A stretch of DNA of 64,000 bases from Micromonospora costi (GTDB lineage: Bacteria; Actinomycetota; Actinomycetes; Mycobacteriales; Micromonosporaceae): NCBI RefSeq assembly GCF_003626655.1, contig NZ_RBAN01000001.1, forward strand, positions 186,001 through 250,000. Reading direction: 5' to 3'. A program made the position numbers and the translations under genes. Positions 50,563 through 59,042 of this stretch are shown piece by piece; the first letter of the stretch is position 1, and each line of letters starts with the position of its first letter. The notes beneath the pieces are model-generated. The model was not told where the DNA came from. It made no database searches and was given only the letters and a program-made list of their open reading frames with translations.

Positions 50563-51779
50563 CAGGCCACCACCCGGCTGGGCCGGCGCACGGCGGCCAC
50601 CTCGCCGTAGACCTCCGCCAGCCGCTCCGCGGTGGCCGCCCACGAGTAGCGCAGGCGGGCCCGCTCCTGCGCGGTCGTGGCGTACGCGAAGCGGCGCATC
50701 CGGTCGTCGAGCAGCCGCTGGATCGCGGTGCCCAGTGCGCGCGGGTCGCGGGCCGGCACGAGATCACCGGTGACGCCCTCCACCACGGTGTCCTTGAGCC
50801 CACCGACCGCCGTGCCGATCACGGGCACGCCGCAGGCCATCGCCTCCAGCGGGGTGAGCCCGAACGGCTCGTACCAGGGGGCGGCCACCAGCACGTCGGC
50901 CGACCGGTACCAGCGGCCCATCTCCTCCCGTGGGACCGCCCCGACCAGCCGTACCCGGTCGGCGACCCCGCACGACTCGGCGAGCGCCCGCAGCCGCCGG
51001 GCGTACGGGTCGGTCTCCAGCAGCCCCGCGGGTGGCCCGCCGACCACCACGCACTCGGCGTCCGGGACCAGCGTCATGGCGCGGATCACGGTCTGGAAGC
51101 CCTTGCGTTCCACGAGGCGGCCGACGGTGAGGATCCGGGCCCGTCCGGGCTCGCGGTCGGCGGCCGGCCCGAGCGGGGCGAACGTGGTGAGGTTGACCCC
51201 GGACGGGATCACCGTCATCCGTGACCGCGGCACACCCATCCGCACCAGTTCGCCCACCTCGTCCTGGCACTGGGCGACGACCCGGTCCACCGACCGGCCC
51301 AGCTCCCGCTCGTACGCGATCCGGCGGGCCGGGCTGGTGTCCTGCACGCCCTGGTGCCGCCGCTTCACGGTGCCGAGCGCGTGGTAGGTCTGCACCACCG
51401 GCACCCCGGTCTGCCGGCTGGCCGTGAGCGCCGCGAGGCCGCTCATCCAGAAGTGCGCGTGGACCACCTCCGGCACCCAGTCGCCGCCCCGCCACCGGTC
51501 GACGAGCCAGCGGCTGAACTCCTTCATGTGCGGCAGCAGCGCGTCCTTGGCCACCGGCTCCGCCGGCCCGGCCGGTACGTGCACCACGTCGTACCCGTCC
51601 GGGCTGCGGACGGTGACCGGCAGGTCCACGGCGTCGCGGCGGGTGTAGACCCGCACGTCGTGCCCGGCGTCCGCGAGCGCGGCGGAGAGCTCCGCGACAT
51701 GCGTGTTCTGGCCGCCGGCGTCCTCGCCGCCGAGGATGGCGAGCGGACTGGCGTGCTCCGAGATCATCGCGATGCGCAT
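50562..51779 (-). CDS. Glycosyltransferase, GT4 family
   Basis: 405 residues, GT-B fold. It opens RIAMISEHASPLAILGGEDA, then QNTHVAELSAALADAGHDVR. Donor-binding segments are ILTVGRLVERKGFQTVIRAM and VLVAAPWYEPFGLTPLEAMA, with the E(x7)E pair, and GGLKDTVVEGVTGDLVPARD. It likely transfers a sugar from a nucleotide donor to the heptose-containing acceptor; the actual sugar is unknown. GGAGGAGG stands just before the ATG, and the gene overlaps the preceding glycosyltransferase by 16 bp. C-terminally it reads into the gmhA start. Confidence 0.9.
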   Translation of the reverse strand: MRIAMISEHASPLAILGGEDAGGQNTHVAELSAALADAGHDVRVYTRRDAVDLPVTVRSPDGYDVVHVPAGPAEPVAKDALLPHMKEFSRWLVDRWRGGDWVPEVVHAHFWMSGLAALTASRQTGVPVVQTYHALGTVKRRHQGVQDTSPARRIAYERELGRSVDRVVAQCQDEVGELVRMGVPRSRMTVIPSGVNLTTFAPLGPAADREPGRARILTVGRLVERKGFQTVIRAMTLVPDAECVVVGGPPAGLLETDPYARRLRALAESCGVADRVRLVGAVPREEMGRWYRSADVLVAAPWYEPFGLTPLEAMACGVPVIGTAVGGLKDTVVEGVTGDLVPARDPRALGTAIQRLLDDRMRRFAYATTAQERARLRYSWAATAERLAEVYGEVAAVRRPSRVVA

Positions 51780-52741
51780 ACTTCCTCCTCCAGCAGCCGG
51801 TCCCAGTCGGCGAGGAAACGGTCGAGCCCGTACCGGTCGCGCGCGGCGGTCCTGGCCGCCGCGCCGGCCTGTCGCGCGAGCGCCGGTTCGTCCAGGAACC
51901 GGCGGGTGGCGTCCAGCAGCGTGTCGACGCGTGTGGCGAGAGCGCCCGCGCCCGGTGGCACGGCCATCACGGCCTCGGTGGTGGCCAGCGCGACGACCGG
52001 CATGCCGATCGCCATGGCCTCGATGAGGCTGAGCCCGAGCGAGGTCCACCGGCACAGGTGCAGGTACGCCCGCCGCCGTGCCAGCTCGGCGTGCATCGTG
52101 GCCTGCGGGATGTCGTCGTGGCTGGTCACGCGCTCGGGTGGCAGCCCGAGCCGGTCGGCCAGCCCCGCGACCTTCATGCCGAACACGTCCAGCGGCGCGA
52201 TCTCGGCGAACCGGGGCAGCAGGTCCGTGCCGGTGACCCGCCACCGGCGTACCGGCTCGTTGATCACGACGGCCAGCCGGTCGAGTTCGCCGGTGTACTC
52301 CACGGCGGGCGGGACGATGCCGTGGTCCACCACCGTCGTCCGGGTCGTCCCGGTGTCCCAGAAGAGCTGGTTGAACCCGGTCACGTGGGCGATGAGCAGG
52401 TCGTCGCGGTCGGCGAGGGGGTGGCGGCTGTGGGGGACGTCGCCGTCTTTGGGGGTGTTGTGTTCGACGTAGATGGCGGGTAGGTCGCGGCCGGGGCGGC
52501 GGTGTAGCCATTGTTCGGTGAGGTCGATTTCTTCGGGGCGTTGGAGGATGACGAGGTCGATGGGGGTGGTGGGGAGGTCGTCGGGGTGGATTTCGGTGGC
52601 GGTGTCGGGCCAGGGGTAGGTGCGGGCGCGGCCGAGGCCGTAGGGGCCGCGGTCGGGGGTGGTCGGCACGAGGTAGCGGTGCCGGCCGTGCACGAACGCG
52701 GTGGTCCAGGAGCCGTGCACGTGCCAGAGCAGGATGTTCAT
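51764..52741 (-). CDS. Glycosyltransferase, GT-B type (family uncertain)
   Basis: 325 residues. The start NILLWHVHGSWTTAFVHGRH and the C-terminal WTSLGLSLIEAMAIGMPVVA (with a Glu in the donor site) resemble group-1 glycosyltransferases. The middle (YVEHNTPKDGDVPHSRHPLA, then HVTGFNQLFWDTGTTRTTVV) is conserved in actinobacterial relatives as I remember them, but I do not place it in a numbered family. It overlaps the preceding gene by four bases (ATGA) and the next gene by 16. A patch at 52420-52670 uses GAA, CAA and CTA codons heavily, unlike the flanks. Confidence 0.82.
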   Translation of the reverse strand: MNILLWHVHGSWTTAFVHGRHRYLVPTTPDRGPYGLGRARTYPWPDTATEIHPDDLPTTPIDLVILQRPEEIDLTEQWLHRRPGRDLPAIYVEHNTPKDGDVPHSRHPLADRDDLLIAHVTGFNQLFWDTGTTRTTVVDHGIVPPAVEYTGELDRLAVVINEPVRRWRVTGTDLLPRFAEIAPLDVFGMKVAGLADRLGLPPERVTSHDDIPQATMHAELARRRAYLHLCRWTSLGLSLIEAMAIGMPVVALATTEAVMAVPPGAGALATRVDTLLDATRRFLDEPALARQAGAAARTAARDRYGLDRFLADWDRLLEEEVCASR

Positions 52742-54447
52742 CGGCCGCTCCCGCCGGTGGCCGGCACCGCCACGCCCGCGGTCGCGGGCCCGACCGGCTC
52801 GCCGGGCACCCCGAGCACGCGCAGCGCCTCGACCACCTCGGCCGGGTCGACGCCGGCCAGGCAGGGGTGGCCGGGGACGGGGCAGGTGGCGGCGCGGGTG
52901 TCGCGGCAGGGCGCGGCGGCGTCGCCGAGGCGTACGGTGGGCACGCGGTAGGGACCCCACTGTCCGAACGGGACTGTCGGGGCGAACAGGCTGACCACCG
53001 GCACACCGAAGGCGGCCGCGAGGTGCGCCGGGCCGGTGTTGCCCACCACCATCGCGGCCGCGCCGGCGACCACCCCGGCCAGCTCCGCGAGTCCGGTACG
53101 CCCGCCGAGGTCCACGCCACCGGCGGCGGCCACCGCGGCGGTCACCTCCCGCTCGTCCGGGCCGCCGGTGACCACCACCCGGTGGCCGGCGTCGACCAGC
53201 GCGCTGGCGATCCGCGCGGCCAGCTCGGGCGGTATCGCCCGGCTGGAGGCCGCCGAGCCGGGGTGCAGCACGACGTAGCCCGGGGCGCCGAGCCGCGCCG
53301 GAGCCGGGGGTACGGCGCCGGCCCGCAGGCGGAGGGTGGGTTGGTCGGTGGGGGCCAGGCCGTAGCCGGCGGCGGCGGCGAGGGACAGGGCGCGTTCGGG
53401 TTCGGGAACACCGACCGGGACCCGGTGCCGCACGTCGAGCAGACTGCCCGGATAGTCCTCACTGATCCCCGACACACGTGGCACCCCGGCCATACGCAGC
53501 AGCAGCGCCAGCGGCAGCGGCGACTGGTGGAACGAGGTGAAGATGACCGCCTCATCCGCACCGATCGCGGCCAGCCGGTCGGTCAACGCGGCCATCTCCG
53601 CGGGGTTCACCCGGTCGGGGTCCGGGTCGATCCACGGCAACGGATGCTCCACGACCTCGTCCACACCGGGTAGCAGATCCGCCGCCGCCCGGCCCCGCGG
53701 CCCGCACAGCAGCACGACCCGGTCGGCGTGGTGGGCGACAGCGCGGATCGCGGGGCCGGTGACCAGCACATCCCCCGCCGAATCGGCGCGGACCACCAAC
53801 ACCGTCCCACCCCGCCGCCCGGCGGACCGCCCGACGGCAGGTCGCACGGCGGGTTGGACGGCGTGTTGGCGGCGCAGGATCTCCTCCACCGCCTCGCAGA
53901 AGTCACCCGCCACCCACGGCGCCGCCGCGACCTCCTCCGGCCGCGTCACCGGCGTCGGCACCAACACCCCCACCGCACCCGCCGCCAACGCCGCCGTGAC
54001 ATCCCGACCGATGTCCCCCACCACCACACACCGGCCCGGCACCGTGCCCAACTCCGCCGCCGCCGCCCGCACCAACCCCGGCAACGGCTTCCGACACCCA
54101 CACCCATCCGCCTCATCGTGCGGACACACCTGCCACGAATCGAACGGCCCCACCAACGCCTCGATCCGCGCATGCACCGCACGCATCTGACCCACCGAGA
54201 AAAACCCACGCGCCAAACCCGACTGGTTCGACACCACACCCAACCGCAACCCCGCCGCCCGCAACCGGTCCAACCCCACCCGCACACCCGGCAACAGCCG
54301 CACCTTCTCCGGATCACCGTTGTACGGCACGTCCTCCACCAACGTGCCATCCCGATCCAGCAACACCGCATCGAAGAGGACCGGCCCGGACCCGGCCCGG
54401 TCAGCACCGGCAAAAACCCCGGCTGACCTGCACTGATCCGGCTTCAC
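52738..54447 (-). CDS. GmhB-type heptose bisphosphatase fused to a GT9 heptosyltransferase-like domain
   Basis: About 569 residues. The N-terminal HAD-IIIA half (about 25-185) has FDAVLLDRDGTLVEDVPYNG, GVVSNQSGLARGFF and the zinc-site region CPHDEADGCGCRKPLPGLV, as in D-glycero-D-manno-heptose 1,7-bisphosphate phosphatase. The C-terminal half (about 215-550) is a GT9 domain: TVLVVRADSAGDVLVTGPA, VLHPGSAASSRAIPPELAAR and VVGNTGPAHLAAAFGVPV. So one chain would remove the 7-phosphate and transfer the sugar. The GTG at 54447 has AGGA 5 nt upstream; a GTG at 54462 is the alternative. The GmhB half shows G/T-ending codons unlike its neighbours. Confidence 0.9.
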   Translation of the reverse strand: MKPDQCRSAGVFAGADRAGSGPVLFDAVLLDRDGTLVEDVPYNGDPEKVRLLPGVRVGLDRLRAAGLRLGVVSNQSGLARGFFSVGQMRAVHARIEALVGPFDSWQVCPHDEADGCGCRKPLPGLVRAAAAELGTVPGRCVVVGDIGRDVTAALAAGAVGVLVPTPVTRPEEVAAAPWVAGDFCEAVEEILRRQHAVQPAVRPAVGRSAGRRGGTVLVVRADSAGDVLVTGPAIRAVAHHADRVVLLCGPRGRAAADLLPGVDEVVEHPLPWIDPDPDRVNPAEMAALTDRLAAIGADEAVIFTSFHQSPLPLALLLRMAGVPRVSGISEDYPGSLLDVRHRVPVGVPEPERALSLAAAAGYGLAPTDQPTLRLRAGAVPPAPARLGAPGYVVLHPGSAASSRAIPPELAARIASALVDAGHRVVVTGGPDEREVTAAVAAAGGVDLGGRTGLAELAGVVAGAAAMVVGNTGPAHLAAAFGVPVVSLFAPTVPFGQWGPYRVPTVRLGDAAAPCRDTRAATCPVPGHPCLAGVDPAEVVEALRVLGVPGEPVGPATAGVAVPATGGSGR

Positions 54448-54633
54448 CTGGTCCTGTCGCACAGCCGGCGGGTTCCCTGCGCCCCGGGGAGTAAACGTCA
54501 GCTCCGACCCGGTGGCAGCAACCGCGCACGTCGCGGCCCCGCATGGCCGCCCGCGCTGGCCTTACCCGTCGCCCCGGAGAAGCTAACCCACCGCTCCTGT
54601 TAGCCCCGCTCGCGGCGCGGGTATGGGGACGCA

Positions 54634-55080
54634 GTGGCGATTGTGGAGAAAGTGATCGACGCATCCCCCCAGCAGGTCTTCGACGTGCTGGCCGACGGGT
54701 GGACGTACAGCGACTGGGTGGTCGGCACCGCGCACGTACGGGACGTGGACGACGCCTGGCCACGGGTCGGCAGCCAGCTGCACCACCGGGCCGGGCCGTG
54801 GCCGTTCTCGTTGCAGGACGCCTCGACCGTGCTGCTGTCCGAGCCCCCGCACCGGCTGGTCCTGCGGGCGGGCCTGTGGCCGGCCGGCGAGGCGATCGTC
54901 ACCTTCACGCTCGACCCGGTCGGTGACGGCGCCACCCGCGTGCGGATCGGCGAGGACTTCGCGGCCGGGCCCCTGCGCTGGATCCGCACCAAGCTCAACG
55001 ACGTGGTGCTGCACCTGCGCAACCGGGAGACGCTCAACCGCCTCTCGGACATCGCCACCCGGCAGACGGACAAGCGATGA
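54634..55080 (+). CDS. SRPBCC-fold (polyketide cyclase/START-like) protein
   Basis: 148 residues. It begins AIVEKVIDASPQQVFDVLAD, then WTYSDWVVGTAHVRDVDDAW, the START/SRPBCC start. The rest is beta-rich, ending VVLHLRNRETLNRLSDIATR. It would bind a hydrophobic ligand; identity unknown. The GTG at 54634 has TATGGG 6 nt upstream and no ribosome-binding site, so it is possibly leaderless. Its stop overlaps the ATG of the following SDR gene by four bases (ATGA), so the two are a coupled pair. Confidence 0.85.
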   Translation: MAIVEKVIDASPQQVFDVLADGWTYSDWVVGTAHVRDVDDAWPRVGSQLHHRAGPWPFSLQDASTVLLSEPPHRLVLRAGLWPAGEAIVTFTLDPVGDGATRVRIGEDFAAGPLRWIRTKLNDVVLHLRNRETLNRLSDIATRQTDKR

Positions 55081-55970
55081 CGCAGGCCGTGGTCGTGACG
55101 GGCGCGAGCGCGGGCGTGGGCCGGGCCGTCGCCCGGGCGTACGCCGACCGGGGCGCCCGGATCGCGCTGCTCGCGCGCGGCGAGGCCGGCCTGGCCGCCA
55201 CCGAACGGGACTGCCGCGAGCGCGGCGCCGCCGAGGTCCGCACCTACCGGGTCGACGTGGCCGACGCCGGCGCCGTGCAGCAGGCCGCCGACGACGTGGT
55301 GCACCGCTGGGGCGTGATCGACGTCTGGATCAACAACGCGATGGTCTCGGTCCTCGCCCCGGCGTGGGAGATCACCGCGCCGGAGTTCCGCCGGGTCACC
55401 GAGGTCAACTACCTGGGCACGGTGCACGGCACGCTCGCCGCACTGCGCCACATGCGGGCGCACGGGCGGGGCACGATCGTGCAGGTGGGCTCGGCGCTGG
55501 CCTACCGGGGCATCCCGCTGCAGTCGGCGTACTGCGCGTCCAAGCACGCCATCCAGGGCTTCAACGACTCGCTGCGGGCGGAGCTGCTGCACGACCGCCC
55601 GACCGTGCGGGTCTCGATGGTGCAGCTGCCCGCGGTGAACACCCCCCAGTTCTCCTGGGTCCGCACCCGCCTCCCCCGGCACCCCCAGCCCGTACCGCCG
55701 ATCTTCGCGCCGGAGGTGGCCGCGCGGGCCGTCCTCTGGGCCGCCGACCACGGCGTCCGCGAGCTGAACGTGGGCGGCCCCACCTGGCGGGACAACCTCG
55801 ACCACCCCGGGGACGCCGAGCGGGACCGCGGCGCCGACGGCGTCTTCGCCGACCGGGCCCGTGACCGGTCCGCGGCGCTCTGGGTGAGCACCCACAAGCC
55901 GGCGCTCTCCGGCCTGGCCCTGGCCGGTGTGGCCCTCGCCCTCGCCGGGGTGTCGCGGCGCCTCCGCTGA
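55077..55970 (+). CDS. SDR-family oxidoreductase with C-terminal membrane segment
   Basis: 297 residues. The cofactor motif is VVVTGASAGVGRAVARAYAD, the structural motif is DVWINNAMVSVLAP, and the active site has Ser in VQVGSALAYRGIPLQ and YCASKHAIQGF (YxxxK). After the SDR core the protein has a disordered acidic part and a final hydrophobic helix (LSGLALAGVALALAGV) with a basic end, so it is probably membrane-attached. The substrate is unknown. It is co-translated with the SRPBCC gene, which may present the ligand to it. Confidence 0.88.
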   Translation: MTQAVVVTGASAGVGRAVARAYADRGARIALLARGEAGLAATERDCRERGAAEVRTYRVDVADAGAVQQAADDVVHRWGVIDVWINNAMVSVLAPAWEITAPEFRRVTEVNYLGTVHGTLAALRHMRAHGRGTIVQVGSALAYRGIPLQSAYCASKHAIQGFNDSLRAELLHDRPTVRVSMVQLPAVNTPQFSWVRTRLPRHPQPVPPIFAPEVAARAVLWAADHGVRELNVGGPTWRDNLDHPGDAERDRGADGVFADRARDRSAALWVSTHKPALSGLALAGVALALAGVSRRLR

Positions 55971-56135
55971 GCGGCATCACCCGAGGTCAGCCGGCTCGAC
56001 CCGGTCGCCAACGGTCCCCGGACGGGCCGTCCGTTCCCGCACGGGACGGCGCCGGCAAGGGAGTCTTGACGCTACCGACATCACAACTGGCTACCCTCTC
56101 AAGGAATCCTGTCCGCAAAACCGAGGATGTCCGAC

Positions 56136-56903
56136 ATGATCGAACCCGTCCAGCTGCCCGCGCCGTGGCGGGACGCACGCCTGACCGTCGTGGTGCCCAC
56201 CTACAACGAGGCGGGGAACCTCCCGGTGCTGGTCGAGCGGCTCCTGGCCCTGCAGCTGCCGGGCCTGCGGATCCTCGTGGCGGACGACAACTCGCCCGAC
56301 GGCACCGGCGAGGTGGCCGACAAGCTGGCCATCGAGCACCCGGACCGGATCGAGGTGGTGCACCGGCCGGGCAAGGAGGGTCTCGGGCGGGCGTACGTGG
56401 ACGGGATCGGCCGGGCGCTCGACGGGGGCGCCGACTACGTGGCGCAGATGGACGCCGACCTCTCCCATCCGCCGGAGGCGCTGCCGGGCATGCTCGGGGC
56501 GCTCCTGTCGACGCAGGCGGGCGTGGTGATCGGTTCCCGCTACGTGCCCGGTGGCGAGCTGGACGAGAACTGGCCGCTGTACCGGCGGGCGCTCAGCGGC
56601 TGGGCGAACCTGTACGTGCACACGCTGCTGCGCGTACGGATCCGGGACCTCACGGCCGGCTTCAAGATCTGGCGGGCGGACGCGCTGCACGACATCGGTC
56701 TGGAGCGGGTGCAGTCCAACGGTTACAGCTTCCAGGTGGAGATGCACTACCTCGCCACCAAGCTGGGCCACACGATCCTGGAGGTGCCGATCCGCTTCGA
56801 GGAGCGCCGTGAGGGCGCCTCGAAGATGACGACCGCCACCAAGATCGAGAGCGCGTTGATGCCGTTCCGGTTGCGCAGCAAGCACCGCAACATCGAGCGC
56901 TGA
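56136..56903 (+). CDS. Polyprenol monophosphomannose synthase-like GT2 glycosyltransferase
   Basis: 255 residues, GT-A fold. It has LTVVVPTYNEAGNLPVLVER, LVADDNSPDGTGEVAD and the acceptor/donor-site VAQMDADLSHPPEALPGMLG, ending with a short basic tail. This is the polyprenol-phosphate mannosyltransferase (Ppm1/DPM1) pattern, making the lipid-linked mannose donor used for mannosylated glycolipids and glycoproteins. GAGG lies 9 nt before the ATG at 56136; an ATG at 56127 has no space for it. A possible -35 (TTGACG at 56066) precedes it. It lacks the transmembrane lipid-synthase half of some family members. Confidence 0.9.
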   Translation: MIEPVQLPAPWRDARLTVVVPTYNEAGNLPVLVERLLALQLPGLRILVADDNSPDGTGEVADKLAIEHPDRIEVVHRPGKEGLGRAYVDGIGRALDGGADYVAQMDADLSHPPEALPGMLGALLSTQAGVVIGSRYVPGGELDENWPLYRRALSGWANLYVHTLLRVRIRDLTAGFKIWRADALHDIGLERVQSNGYSFQVEMHYLATKLGHTILEVPIRFEERREGASKMTTATKIESALMPFRLRSKHRNIER

Positions 56904-57072
56904 TCCGCGGCGGCCCGGGCCGGCGCCGCCGGTCCCGTGGCGGCGGCGTCGATCAATGGCGCGCGGGCGCCGTCGTGCCCGCGCGCCCGCACGAGCGCCA
57001 CGCGCTCGGTGACGCAGAGTGCTGACACCCTGCGTAACGGCAGCGGCGAGTCCACCGACTCCCTCCTCCACG

Positions 57073-57194
57073 CTTTGCTCTGCACCCACCGAGGCACCAT
57101 TCACCTGACCTGCACATCCAGCTCGTGCACGAAACCCGCGCGCTCGCGCGTGGCGACGCAACGTAACCGGTGCCTATAGGGGTGCAGAGCAAAG
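57073..57194. mobile_element. MITE-like element: 15-bp terminal inverted repeats and a structured inner part
   Basis: CTTTGCTCTGCACCC (57073-57087) and its exact reverse complement (57180-57194) bound a 122-bp unit. Subterminal AGGCACC and GGTGCCT pair too, leaving a 4-nt bulge on each side, and the middle holds GC-rich palindromic runs. No coding capacity. No clear target-site duplication was found. It sits within the 56904-57365 gap, which has no other supported gene. Confidence 0.6.
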
Positions 57195-57288
57195 GCGGCG
57201 AAGGGCATCCGCCGGAGCAGCGCGATGGTCACTGTGGGTGTCGTGGCCTTGTGGCTGACCTGCGCCGATCGTGCGCGCCCGCCGGCCC

Positions 57289-57357
57289 GCGTCGCCGCGC
57301 ACGGCAGCGTCGCCGCGCACGGGGTCAGCGCACGCAGCCGAGTCAGCGCACGGCCGG
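57289..57357. repeat. 18-bp-period degenerate direct repeats
   Basis: GCGTCGCCGCGCACGG occurs at 57289 and 57307, and GTCAGCGCACG follows at 57324 and 57342, keeping an 18-bp spacing. The array ends at the stop codon of the phytoene-dehydrogenase-like gene. Confidence 0.65.
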
Positions 57358-57365
57358 AGCACCCG

Positions 57366-58970
57366 TCAGCCGTAGATGGCGCGGTGCGCGGTGCCGATGG
57401 TGGCGGCGTACAGGCCACCGGTGAGCGCGCGGTCGCGGGCCAGCGCCGCGCGGGCGGCGTTCGCGCCGGGCGCGCCGTGCACGCCGCCGCCTGGGTGCGC
57501 CGACGCGCTGGCGAGGAACAACCGGTCCACGGGGGTGTCCGCCCGGCCCAGGCCGGGGATGGGACGCAGGAAGAGCTGCTGGTACGCGGCCGACGTCCCG
57601 CCGCCCACCGCGCCCCCGACCAGGTTCGGGTCGCCCTTCTCCAGGTCAGCGGGGCCGGCCACGTGCCGGCCGACAATCAGGTCGCGGAAGCCCGGCGCCG
57701 CCTCCTCCAGCACGCGCTCCATCCGCGCCACGTGCTCCGTGATCTCCTCCGCCCGCCAGCTGTGGCGGAACGGCAGGTGCGTGTACGACCACAGCGACTC
57801 GGTGCCCGGCGGCGAGTGGCTCGGGTCCGCCACCGTCATCTGCCCGACCAGCAGGAACGGGTCCTCCGGCAGCTCCCCTCGCGCCAACGCGGCAGCGTAG
57901 CTCGTCAACCCGTTCAGGTCGGCCCGGAGGTGCACGGTGCCGGCGGTGGCCACCTCCCGGTTCGTCCACGGCACCGGCGCCGAGAGCGCCCAGTCCACCT
58001 TGAGGGTGGAACCGTCCCAGCGGAAGTGTGCGAGGTCCTCCACGAGCCGCGGGGGCAGCGCGGCGGCACCGACCAGGTCGAGGAAGAGCGCCGGGGCCGG
58101 CACGTCGGCGAGTACGGCCCGGCGGGCCCGCCAGAGTGCGCCTCCCGCCGTGCGTACGCCCATCGCCCGACCCCGCGCGACCAGCACCCGCTCAACGCGG
58201 GCGCCGTAGAGGATCCGCCCGCCGCGCTGGGTCAACCGGTCCACCAGCGCGTTGGTGATCTTCTGCGAGCCGCCGTCCGGCACCGGCCATCCGACCTGCT
58301 GGCCGAGCATGACGAGCAGCCATCCGTACACACCGGAGCCCGCCTCCTCCGGGGACAGGTCGGTGTGCAGGGCGCAACCGGCCAGCAGCGCCGGCCCGCC
58401 GGCGCCGTCGAAGAGTTCGTCGCCGAGCTTGCGCACCGGCACCACGAGTCGCCGCGCCAGCCGCAGCGCCCCCGAGATCCGCAGCTGGCGGAGCAGGGTC
58501 AGCCCGCCGCGCACCGGCGGGAACGGGGTGGTGATGGTCTCCAGCATCGGCTCGGCGACCCGCATCCATTCGCCGTACGCCGTGAGCCAGCGTTCGCCGT
58601 CGCCCGGCGCGAACGCCTCCAGCGAGGCGGCCGTGACGTCCGGATCCCGGTTGACGACGGCGGCGCGGCCGTCGGGCAGCAGGTGGGCCAGCACGTCCGG
58701 CGCGTGCCGCCAGGACAGCCCGTAGCGTCCCAGGTCCAGCCCGCGCAGCACGGGGGACGCGTAGCCGAGGGGGTAGAACGAGCTGTAGAGGTCGCTCAGG
58801 TAGCCCGGCGCCGTCACCTCGGCCGAACGGACGGCGCCGCCCGGCGTCGCCGTGGCCTCCAGCACCACCACGTCCCAGCCGGCGTCGGCCAGCATGTTGG
58901 CCGCGACCAGTCCGTTGTGGCCCGCGCCGACGACGACCGCGTCCGCGCTCTCCGCGCCGGTGGACATCAT
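57366..58970 (-). CDS. Phytoene-dehydrogenase-like FAD oxidoreductase (PYROXD2/carotenoid group)
   Basis: 534 residues. The Rossmann FAD motif is VVVGAGHNGLVAANMLADAG, then LEATATPGGAVRSAE, and the C-terminal part has DRLFLASASAHPGGGVHGAP, the second FAD-contacting signature. It is related to carotenoid desaturases and PYROXD2, and the true substrate cannot be read from sequence. Two adjacent ATG codons (58970, 58967) precede the gene. No strong ribosome-binding site; TAGGCG 6 nt upstream could be a leaderless -10. It diverges from the aldehyde dehydrogenase gene. Confidence 0.9.
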   Translation of the reverse strand: MMSTGAESADAVVVGAGHNGLVAANMLADAGWDVVVLEATATPGGAVRSAEVTAPGYLSDLYSSFYPLGYASPVLRGLDLGRYGLSWRHAPDVLAHLLPDGRAAVVNRDPDVTAASLEAFAPGDGERWLTAYGEWMRVAEPMLETITTPFPPVRGGLTLLRQLRISGALRLARRLVVPVRKLGDELFDGAGGPALLAGCALHTDLSPEEAGSGVYGWLLVMLGQQVGWPVPDGGSQKITNALVDRLTQRGGRILYGARVERVLVARGRAMGVRTAGGALWRARRAVLADVPAPALFLDLVGAAALPPRLVEDLAHFRWDGSTLKVDWALSAPVPWTNREVATAGTVHLRADLNGLTSYAAALARGELPEDPFLLVGQMTVADPSHSPPGTESLWSYTHLPFRHSWRAEEITEHVARMERVLEEAAPGFRDLIVGRHVAGPADLEKGDPNLVGGAVGGGTSAAYQQLFLRPIPGLGRADTPVDRLFLASASAHPGGGVHGAPGANAARAALARDRALTGGLYAATIGTAHRAIYG

Positions 58971-59042
58971 CCGACCCGCCTACCCCGCGCGTAAACGGGC
59001 GAAACGCGTTTGCCGCGCCGGGACCCGGGCATCCCCTGCCGC

